Assembly (NCBI GenBank): GCA_937926325.1
Contig: CALAZQ010000502.1
Span: 1-9,815 of the forward strand
Direction: 5' to 3'
DNA from: an uncultured Planctomycetaceae bacterium
GTDB lineage: Bacteria; Planctomycetota; Planctomycetia; Pirellulales; UBA1268
DNA: 9,815 nt
The translations under genes were made by a program, and so were the position numbers. Under the pieces are notes generated by a model. The model was not told the origin of the DNA. It searched no databases and saw only the letters and a list, made by a program, of their open reading frames with translations. Positions 1 through 7,100 of the stretch are shown here, one piece after another. Numbering within the stretch: position 1 is the stretch's first letter; each line of letters starts with the position of its first letter.

Positions 1-57
1 GCCGCCATGATCTTGGCAGTGGCCGTCTTCGTGATCGCCCGGACCATGTTCGGGTAA
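1..57 (+). CDS. C-terminal tail of a membrane protein (partial, possible transporter)
   Basis: The first reading frame is open from the window edge to a TAA at 55-57 and encodes 18 residues, AAMILAVAVFVIARTMFG. These form one strongly hydrophobic stretch ending in a short positively charged/aromatic tail, which looks like the last transmembrane helix of an inner-membrane protein. Sodium:solute symporters and MFS permeases often end this way and often neighbour glycan-degradation genes, so a sugar transporter is a reasonable guess, but 18 residues cannot identify a family. It lies 171 bases upstream of the first sialidase-like gene on the same strand. Confidence 0.5.
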   Translation, partial: AAMILAVAVFVIARTMFG

Positions 58-75
58 CCGCGGCCGCGAGCGGTT
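56..75 (+). terminator. Small GC-rich hairpin overlapping the upstream stop codon
   Basis: AACCGC (56-61) and GCGGTT (70-75) form a perfect 6-bp stem with an 8-base loop; the 10-bp palindrome CGCGGCCGCG (59-68) lies within it and could pair alternatively. The stem includes the last two bases of the TAA stop codon. No T-run follows, so this is not a canonical intrinsic terminator. It may only shape the 3' end of the upstream message, or be chance in GC-rich DNA. Confidence 0.25.
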
Positions 76-187
76 CACCTGAAGATGAGCAGCCCGATCG
101 ACCCCGGGGGCCGCCGCGCTGAAGAGGGCAGCACTCACCTCCGCGGGTACGGCAGAGATGGGAGGCTCCTTGCACAGCTGCTAGGAT

Positions 188-212
188 CAACGTTTTCAGC
201 AGGTAAACGTTG
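188..212. promoter_or_regulatory. Perfect 8-bp inverted repeat upstream of the sialidase-like gene (candidate operator or 5'UTR hairpin)
   Basis: CAACGTTT (188-195) and AAACGTTG (205-212) are exact reverse complements separated by 9 bases, ending 16 bases before the ATG at 229. Each arm contains the palindrome AACGTT, so two copies of AACGTT lie 17 bases apart. The AT-rich arms contrast with the GC-rich surroundings. The position fits a repressor operator or a leader hairpin controlling the first gene of the operon. No convincing -35/-10 pair was found nearby, so the transcription start is unknown. Confidence 0.4.
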
Positions 213-228
213 CAAAAGCGGATCACCA

Positions 229-1488
229 ATGAAACTCCAAATCCTGCCCGTCCTGGCACTGCTCACCCTGCCGCTGGCTTCCGGCCGAGCAGACGACAAT
301 CACCCTTCTGGGGCCGTCGTGACGCAGGACCTGCTCAACAGCATTCACGTCACCCCTCAGCTCATCTTCAATCCCTTTCCAGCCTACGCGCAGAAGTACC
401 TGCCCTTTGCGATGGCCGCGAGCATGGAGTCGACGTCGAAAGGACGGCTTTGGACCTGCTGGGCAGGTGGGCAGGACGGGCCGAATGCCTACCTGCTGGC
501 GAGCTATAGCGACGACCAGGGCAAGTCGTGGTGTGATCCGGTGTTTGTCATCGATCCGCGGGCCCACGGCCTGAAGATGGGGACCCGGCTCGGTTCCTTC
601 TGGTGCGACCCAAAGGGACGGCTCTGGCTTTTTTTCCATCAGTCTGTCGGCATGTTTGACGGCAGCTGCAGCAACTGGTTTGTTCGCTGTGACGATCCCG
701 ACGCGGAGCAACCCGCGTGGACCGAGCCGGTGTACATCGGCTTCGGCGCGTCATTGAACAAACCTTTCGTGCGCAAAAACGGCGAATGGATCCTGCCTGT
801 GTCGCTGTGGGAGCGGTGGCACATCGACAAGCCCTTCGCCGACTACTATCGGGAACTCGACGCAGTCCGCGGCGCGAATGTCTTCGTCTCCGACGACGAG
901 GGGGCAAGCTGGCGGTACCGCGGTGGCATCATCTTCAAGGACAGCTGCTTCAACGAGCACTCGGTCGTCGAAAAGCGGGACGGCACACTCTGGATGCTTT
1001 CTCGCGGCATGAAGGAGGCTTTTCAAAGTTTCTCCACCGACGGCGGCAAGACCTGGCAGCCGCAGGCAACTTTCTTTCCGCACGTCAACAGCAAGGCCCT
1101 GTTCCGCCGGCTGAAGTCAGGGAACCTCCTGCTTATCAGGCATGGCGTTGCTTTTGATCAGCAGCCAAAAGACAGCACCGAGGAGTGGAACTGGGGGAAA
1201 GGCCGTTCCCATCTGACCGCCTTTCTCTCGACTGACGACGGGAAAACATGGTCTGGCGGTTTGCTCCTCGACGAGCGTCACCCCGTCTCCTACCCCGACA
1301 TCGCCCAGACCCCGAATGGCGACATCTACGTCCACTACGATCGCGACCGCAACGGCGCGGCGGAGATTCTCTTTGCCCGCTTCCGCGAGGAGGACGTGCA
1401 GGCTGGCAAGCTCGTCAGCCAGGACGCTGCGCTCAAAAACCTCGTGAAGAGCAAGCGAGGGATGAATCGCGGTTCCAGTGACAAGTAG
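229..1488 (+). CDS. Exported BNR-repeat sialidase-like (exo-alpha-sialidase family) protein
   Basis: This 419-aa protein begins with a signal peptide (MKLQ, then a Leu/Pro-rich core, probable cleavage after SGRA near residue 22). It is a six-bladed sialidase-superfamily beta-propeller of the BNR_2 type. Four canonical Asp boxes (SxDxGxxW) are visible at residues 94-101, 221-228, 269-276 and 334-341. A FNEHSVVE segment (E243, E248) followed by R259, RSHLT at 326-330 and VSYPD (Y355) resemble the Glu, Arg and Tyr motifs of GH33 sialidases. The FRIP arginine motif usual near the N-terminus of GH33 is not seen, so activity on sialic acid is unproven. The C-terminal signature YDRDRNG...ILFARFREEDV recurs in two modules of the large protein downstream. 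The frame is open further upstream to 85, but only the ATG at 229 puts a signal peptide first. It is probably first in the operon; no clear Shine-Dalgarno sequence is present. Confidence 0.85.
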   Translation: MKLQILPVLALLTLPLASGRADDNHPSGAVVTQDLLNSIHVTPQLIFNPFPAYAQKYLPFAMAASMESTSKGRLWTCWAGGQDGPNAYLLASYSDDQGKSWCDPVFVIDPRAHGLKMGTRLGSFWCDPKGRLWLFFHQSVGMFDGSCSNWFVRCDDPDAEQPAWTEPVYIGFGASLNKPFVRKNGEWILPVSLWERWHIDKPFADYYRELDAVRGANVFVSDDEGASWRYRGGIIFKDSCFNEHSVVEKRDGTLWMLSRGMKEAFQSFSTDGGKTWQPQATFFPHVNSKALFRRLKSGNLLLIRHGVAFDQQPKDSTEEWNWGKGRSHLTAFLSTDDGKTWSGGLLLDERHPVSYPDIAQTPNGDIYVHYDRDRNGAAEILFARFREEDVQAGKLVSQDAALKNLVKSKRGMNRGSSDK

Positions 1489-1534
1489 CTCGCATCCTTC
1501 CAGCTCACCTCAATTTCCAACCCAAACTCCGACC

Positions 1535-2638
1535 GTGAACCACCCAATCCCTCCCCGCTGCAGCCACGCATTGATTGCGTTCGGCAGTTTCATCTTCCTG
1601 CTCCTGCTGACGAATGGACCTGTGCTGGGTGCGGTGCCAACACCGCAGGAGATGCGCGGCCCTTTCCCGATCATGTCCACGACCTATTTCGAGGACGGAT
1701 CGATCGATTATGAGGGTCTTAAACGCCAACTGAAGTGGGTGGACGAATCGGGCTGTCCAGGGGTCATTTGGTGTCAGTCAAACGACGCCATCGACCTGTT
1801 GACGACCGAGGAAAAGTTGCGGGGGTTTGAGGCCTGTGCCCAGGCTGCTGAAGGCCGCAAGATCGTCCTCACGCTCGGGGCAAACGGCACCAACACGGCG
1901 CAGATGCTTGAGATCGCCACGGCGATCGAACGCGTCGCCGAGCGGCATCCCAGCGTCAAGATGGCGATCATCTCGCGTCCGCCAGACGATGTGCGGACCG
2001 AGGCGGACATCGAACAAGCGTGGAACGAACTGGCGCAAGTCGCGAAGCGGCCCGTCATCTTCCAGACGTACGGCACACCGGCCACGCCGACGCCTTCGGT
2101 CGCGTTGCTCGTTCGCTTGGCGGCCAATCATCCGGCGATTTATGGCTATGTAAAGGAAGAGGCAAAAGGTTATTCGGCGGTCGAACGGATGGTGGAGCTT
2201 TCCGCAGCCAAGCCCGTCATGAAGACCGTGATGGCCGGGTGGGGCGGCTGGCAGTGGCTCATCCAGCTCCGGCAATGCGGCTGCGAGGGGCTCGTCACCG
2301 AACGCTGCGCCTTTGCGCCGGTGCTCGCCAAACTGTGGCGGCTCTACGAAAGTGGCGACCGCGGTCTTCCCCTCACTGAGGCCTATGCCATGTTCCGTCT
2401 CTTGAGCGATCAGCGAAACTTCCCCGCTGGCTTGCGCGGTTACCCGCTGTATTTCCTCGAGAAAGAGGGCGTTTTCCGCAATCGCGTTTCACGTCAATAC
2501 TCCAAGTCACAGGTGACAGAGGGAGGAAGCTTCGGCACCGGCAAAGCCTGGAAGCTGGAGACGGTGGCACTCACACCCTTGCAACGCCAAGAACTCGACG
2601 CGCTTTACGAAGACATGCTTTCATTTGTGGCCAAGTGA
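1535..2638 (+). CDS. Exported dihydrodipicolinate synthase / N-acetylneuraminate lyase family protein
   Basis: The protein is a class I aldolase-type TIM barrel of the DapA/NanA family, whose members cleave or form C-C bonds to pyruvate through a Schiff-base lysine. Counted from the GTG at 1535 (367 aa), the expected lysine is K207 in YGYVKEEA and the catalytic tyrosine is Y179 in QTYGTP. Their 28-residue spacing equals that of E. coli DapA (Tyr133/Lys161) and NanA (Tyr137/Lys165). The GTTGE/GSTGE carboxylate-binding loop is replaced by CQSND (residues 80-84), so the substrate may differ. Unlike the cytoplasmic enzymes it has a signal-peptide-like N-terminus: a short polar region, a hydrophobic core (FIFLLLL) and a likely cleavage after VLGA. 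An alternative GTG at 1478 would overlap the previous gene by 11 bases and add 19 residues; 1535 gives a more normal signal peptide. Neither start has a good ribosome binding site. In context it may process a 2-keto-3-deoxy sugar acid such as sialic acid; this is inference. Confidence 0.8.
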   Translation: MNHPIPPRCSHALIAFGSFIFLLLLTNGPVLGAVPTPQEMRGPFPIMSTTYFEDGSIDYEGLKRQLKWVDESGCPGVIWCQSNDAIDLLTTEEKLRGFEACAQAAEGRKIVLTLGANGTNTAQMLEIATAIERVAERHPSVKMAIISRPPDDVRTEADIEQAWNELAQVAKRPVIFQTYGTPATPTPSVALLVRLAANHPAIYGYVKEEAKGYSAVERMVELSAAKPVMKTVMAGWGGWQWLIQLRQCGCEGLVTERCAFAPVLAKLWRLYESGDRGLPLTEAYAMFRLLSDQRNFPAGLRGYPLYFLEKEGVFRNRVSRQYSKSQVTEGGSFGTGKAWKLETVALTPLQRQELDALYEDMLSFVAK

Positions 2639-2688
2639 TCGCAGAACTTTCTCTCGAAACCTTTCGCCGCCCGGCACAACAAGCCGTC

Positions 2689-4179
2689 ATGAAACGCATC
2701 CTTACCCTCTCCACCGCCTTGTTACTCGCGCCGCTGGCTGCGGTTGACGCCGCCGATGCGCCGAAGCCGAATCCCAACATCATCGTCATCCTCGCCGACG
2801 ACCTCGGCTGGGCGGACTTGTCGTGCTACGGCAGCACCTTCCACGAATCGCCCAATCTCGACACACTCGCCGCCCAGGGCATGCGGTTCACCCAGGCGTA
2901 TTCGAGCAGCCCGTATTGCTCGCCTTCACGCGCGGCCATCATGACCGGACGGCATCCGGCGCGGCTGAAGATCACGGATTACATCCCCAGTAATGGCAAG
3001 ACCGGCAAACTGCTGCCTGCGGAAATGAAGATGGAACTGCCGCTCAAAGAAGTCACCATCGCCGAGGTGCTGCGGGATGCTGGCTACGCGACGTGGCACG
3101 TTGGGAAGTGGCATCTCGGGGATGTGAGCTTCTATCCGCAGGACCAGGGCTTTCAGGTCAACATCGCGGGTCACGCGGGCGGGCTGCCGCCGAGCTATTT
3201 CTGGCCTTATGGCAACAAGAACAACGAACTCGTGCCCAAGGCTGCGGGGAAGGGCTACCACTCGCGCGGCGTGCCCGGTGTCGTCACGGGTGGCAAAGAG
3301 GGTGAGCACCTCTGCGACCGGCTCACCAGCGAAGCGATGAAGCTGATCGAGAACCGCAAACCAGAGCAGCCCTTCTTCCTCTACCTGCCTTTCTACGACG
3401 TGCATACGCCGATCATGGCAAAACCCCGACTCGTCAAAAAATACGAGGTGAAAGCCGCCCGCCTCAGTCTGCCACCCGTGCCACAAACACCCCGGTTCAC
3501 TGAGGACAACCGCGGCCACGGCGGCATCCGGGCCAAGATGCCGGAAACCCAGGTGAACCCGATCTATGCCGCGATGATCGAGACTATGGACATCAACGTC
3601 GGCCGGTTGATGGCGAAGCTCGATGAACTCGGCATCGCCGACAACACGCTGATCGTCTTCACCAGCGACAACGGCGGCCACAACGTCACCAGCAACCGCC
3701 CGCTCCGTGGCTGCAAGGGCTGGCTCTACGAGGGTGGCGTGCGCGAACCGTGGATCGTGAAATGGCCCGGCGTGACCAAGCCCGGTAGCACCTGCGACGT
3801 GCCGGTGATGAACACCGACATCCTGCCCACCGTGCTCGAGGTCTGCGGCCTTCCCTCAATGCCCGACCTGCACAAAGATGGCGTCAGCTTCGTCAGTCTG
3901 CTCAAAGGCGAAACCAAACCCGTGCATGACGCCCTGTTCTGGCACTTCCCGCACTACGGCAACCATGGCAGCGGCCCGTGCAGCAGCGTGCGAGTCGGCG
4001 ATTGGAAACTCATCCACTGGATCGAGGACGACAGCGTCGAGCTGTTCGACCTAGCCACCGATCTGTCCGAGAAAAACGACCTCGCCGCCCAGCAACCCGA
4101 AATGGTCCAACAACTCCGCGAACGCCTCCACGCCTGGCGCAAGGAAACCGGCGCGAACATGCCCAAGCCCAAGTCATGA
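2689..4179 (+). CDS. Exported sulfatase (type I, formylglycine-dependent, arylsulfatase A-like)
   Basis: This 496-aa protein hydrolyses sulfate esters, most likely on a glycan outside the cytoplasm. A signal peptide (MKRILTLSTA..., cleavage near residues 20-23) leads into NIIVILADDLGW, whose D37 and D38 are the usual calcium ligands. CSPSR at 77-81 is the maturation motif, with C77 the residue converted to formylglycine by an anaerobic-type sulfatase-maturating enzyme or FGE; no such enzyme is encoded here. Further active-site matches are WHVGKWHLG (H137, K140, H142), DVHTP (H239), SDNGG (D327, N328) and K343 in GCKGW. The C-terminus has the familiar LFDLATDLSEKNDL segment, and the length is normal for the family. 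The frame extends to a GTG at 2635 that overlaps the previous stop (GTGA) and could allow translational coupling, but the ATG at 2689 places the signal peptide first. The stop overlaps the next gene's ATG. The sulfated substrate cannot be named from the sequence. Confidence 0.93.
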   Translation: MKRILTLSTALLLAPLAAVDAADAPKPNPNIIVILADDLGWADLSCYGSTFHESPNLDTLAAQGMRFTQAYSSSPYCSPSRAAIMTGRHPARLKITDYIPSNGKTGKLLPAEMKMELPLKEVTIAEVLRDAGYATWHVGKWHLGDVSFYPQDQGFQVNIAGHAGGLPPSYFWPYGNKNNELVPKAAGKGYHSRGVPGVVTGGKEGEHLCDRLTSEAMKLIENRKPEQPFFLYLPFYDVHTPIMAKPRLVKKYEVKAARLSLPPVPQTPRFTEDNRGHGGIRAKMPETQVNPIYAAMIETMDINVGRLMAKLDELGIADNTLIVFTSDNGGHNVTSNRPLRGCKGWLYEGGVREPWIVKWPGVTKPGSTCDVPVMNTDILPTVLEVCGLPSMPDLHKDGVSFVSLLKGETKPVHDALFWHFPHYGNHGSGPCSSVRVGDWKLIHWIEDDSVELFDLATDLSEKNDLAAQQPEMVQQLRERLHAWRKETGANMPKPKS

Positions 4180-7100
4180 ACATGAAACTCCTCCTCACCC
4201 TGCTCACCGCCTTGCTGCTCGTGCCGCTGGCCGCGCTCCACGCTGCCGAACCGGTCACGATCGATCTCGCGAAGCGTACCTGGCAGGGCATCCCCGGCCT
4301 GGAACGCACCGCTCATGGTCGCGTGTTCGTCTCGTGGTTTACCGGCGGCCCGAAGGAACCTGCCCCCGACAACACGGTCGTCCTCTCCTTCAGCGATGAT
4401 GGCGGCAAGACCTTCACCCCACCGCAGGCCATGGCTTTGCCGCTCAACGATGGCACGCGGTGCTACGACCCGTGCCTGTGGATCGACCCGAAAGGCCGGC
4501 TCTGGTATCTCTTCAATCGCAGCGTCAAGGACAGCACCCGTCACGGGGTGTATGCGCGGGTCTGCGCCGATCCAGATGCCACGCCGCCGGTGTGGGGGGC
4601 AGAATTTCGCGTCGGATTCGACAGCCCCTTCAGCTTCCGAATGAACAAGCCGATCGTGCTCTCGACCGGGGAATGGGTCATGCCGGTGACGCACGCACTG
4701 GAGCCGGTCGCGGCGTGGGCGGGATTTGATCCCAAGCAGGTTCAGGGTGTGGGCATCTCGACCGATGAAGGCAAAACGTGGACGCTGCATGGCGCTGTGA
4801 AGACGCCCGGAGCGGCGCTGGAAAACATGATCGTGGAACTCCGCGACGGCAGGCTGTGGATGCTCATCCGCACCGCGAAGGTGTTGTGGGAAAGTCACTC
4901 CTCCGACCGCGGCCGGACATGGACGAAGGCAGCCCCGACCACGATCGCCACGCCGCATTCACGATTCTTCATCCGCCGTCTGGCGTCGGGCAATCTACTT
5001 TTGGTCAACCACTACAAGTTCACCGGCCGTAGTCATCTCACGGCGCAGCTTTCCACGGATGACGGCAGAACCTGGAATGACGGCCTCCTGCTCGATGAAC
5101 GGGGCGGCCCGAACTTTCCCAATGGCGTGCCAGGCGGTGTCTCCTATCCCGACGGCGTGCAGGACGCAGATGGCCTGGTCTGGATCACCTATGACCGCGA
5201 CCGAAACGGGGCAGGCGAGATCCTGCTCGCGCGGTTTCGAGAGGAAGACGTGGCCGCGGGACGTGACGTCTCCGGTGCCGTCAGCCTGCGACAGGTGGTG
5301 AACAGGCTCAGCGAGCCGGCGCTGTTGCCGACTGACTGGGATCCCGCCTTGGCCGGAGATCAGGTCCTGCAGCGCCTGGTCAAGGTGACCGCCCCGCAGG
5401 TGCAGGGGGCGCACGACGCCGAGTTCGTCTGCGTCGGCAACCGGGCCTACGTCGTGGCCGAGGTCAATGACGTGCGGGGTGGGGAGAGTGCCGCCTGGGC
5501 GGAAATCTACTGCAGCCTGTCGATCGTCTCCCTCGATCCGCCCGCGGTCGAGGAGGTGATCCCCTTCGCCCGCAGCGAGCAGGCCTTCGCCAACGAAACC
5601 CTGCCGGTGGGCGCCTGCTTCGTGCCCCGGATCATCCGGAAAGATCCCGACACTCTACGGTGCTACTTTGCCAGCGAGCAGCCGGGCCAGCGACAAGCCC
5701 AGACCTGGTTTCGCGACTTTGACCTGCAGACCGGCAGGTTCGCCGACACGATCCACAAGGCCAAGCTCGCGACGGCCGCGGGAATCTTCGACATGCAGCC
5801 CCGGCATTTTCATGCCCATGCCGCCGCCCAGGGCTTCACCAAGCCGCCTCGAGATTTCGGGCTCTATCTCTTTGATTCCTTCAAGACGTTCGCCGGTGAC
5901 ACCTACGTTGCCCTCAACAATTTTCCCGGCCAGCAGAACGCGCTGGCCCGCGTCCGAGACGACCTGGCGACCTTTGAAGTCCTCGGGCACTACAACGAGC
6001 CGCAGTCGGCCGCGCTCAGCGAGTCGGCCGTCAATCGGCTGCCCGATGGCAGCTGGATGGCAATCTGCCGCAACGATCGCGGCAACTATCACTTCACGAC
6101 GAGTACCGACGGCCGGACGTGGACACCCGGCAAGGAACTTCCGTTCGTGTCCAACGGGGCGAATTCGAAGCCGACGTTCGACCGGTTTGGCGACACCTAC
6201 TACCTCGGCTGGCAGGAAGCCACGCGCATCAACGGCGTGGGCCGCAGCGTCTTCAACATCGACATCTCCCGCGACGGTACGACATGGAAGCGGAAGTATC
6301 GCTTCGAGACCCCACAGTCGTTTCAGTATCCGACGTTTCACGAGCATGCCGGCAGCATCTGGCTGACGGTGACGCAGGGTGACCATGACGCCTCCAGAAA
6401 GGAGCGGATCATGTTCGGCCGGCTCGAGGAGGTGGGAGAGTTTGAGCCGCAGCAGGGGCTGCAGCGAATCGAATGGCCTGCGCCGCCGCCACAGCCGGCG
6501 ATCATGAAACAAGGGGTGAAGCTCTTTACCGACCGTGACTATGTCCTCGACGAAATGCCCGAGGCCGTTCGTGGCCTGCCCTTCCTCCGCACGAGCATCG
6601 AGCAGACAAACGCGACCGTCACTCAACAGGGCACGCTCTTTGCCCTGACGCCCACCGCGAGACCTGGTGCGGCAAGCCAGGAGGCGGCCCTGGTCGACAC
6701 GGGTTTTGCCAAGGTCGATGTTCCTGAAGTCCAGCTGTTTCCCGGTGAGATCAACCGCGTCAGCCTCTCCCGCAAGGCGGTGCAGCCGGGAGAGCGACTG
6801 CGATTTCGGAAGCTCGTGCTGCTGGTGCTGGCCGACGGTGCTCAGGTTAAGGAACACGACCCGCTCGCGCCAGCCGTGATCGTCGATCCGGGTGCTGAGT
6901 TTCAGGACGATGCCCGGCCCGGCGGGATGATCATCGGCATGGACCACACCCCAAAGGGCCGCCTCTGGGGTTGTTGGACCGGGACCGGCGACAAGCGTGA
7001 CGGCTACTTCCTGCTGGCGACAAGTGATGACGGCGGCGAGTCATGGTCGCAGCCACGGCTGGCCGTCGGTGCCCGGACAGAAACCGAACAGCAGGTATAC

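Noticed and set aside
170..187. Possible promoter: TTGCAC (170-175) and TAGGAT (182-187)
   Set aside because: The two hexamers are only 6 bases apart, much too close for a sigma-70 type promoter, and no other -10 box lies at the right distance.
85..228. Upstream extension of the first sialidase-like gene to an ATG at 85
   Set aside because: It would add 48 hydrophilic residues before a clear signal peptide and would place the inverted repeat at 188-212 inside coding sequence. The ATG at 229 is the better start.
3978..4175. Upstream extension of the large gene to an ATG at 3978
   Set aside because: It would overlap the sulfatase by about 200 bases and add 66 Arg-rich residues before a signal peptide. 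The ATG at 4176 in the ATGA overlap is far more likely.
3954..4958. 334-codon open frame on the minus strand
   Set aside because: It is antisense to the end of the sulfatase and module 1 of the large protein, both well supported. It shows no signal peptide or known motif.
5655..6947. 430-codon open frame on the minus strand
   Set aside because: It lies wholly inside the large + strand gene, whose frame has clear sialidase and linker motifs. The minus translation is rich in Arg, Gly, Val and His with no recognisable domain, typical of a shadow frame in GC-rich coding DNA.
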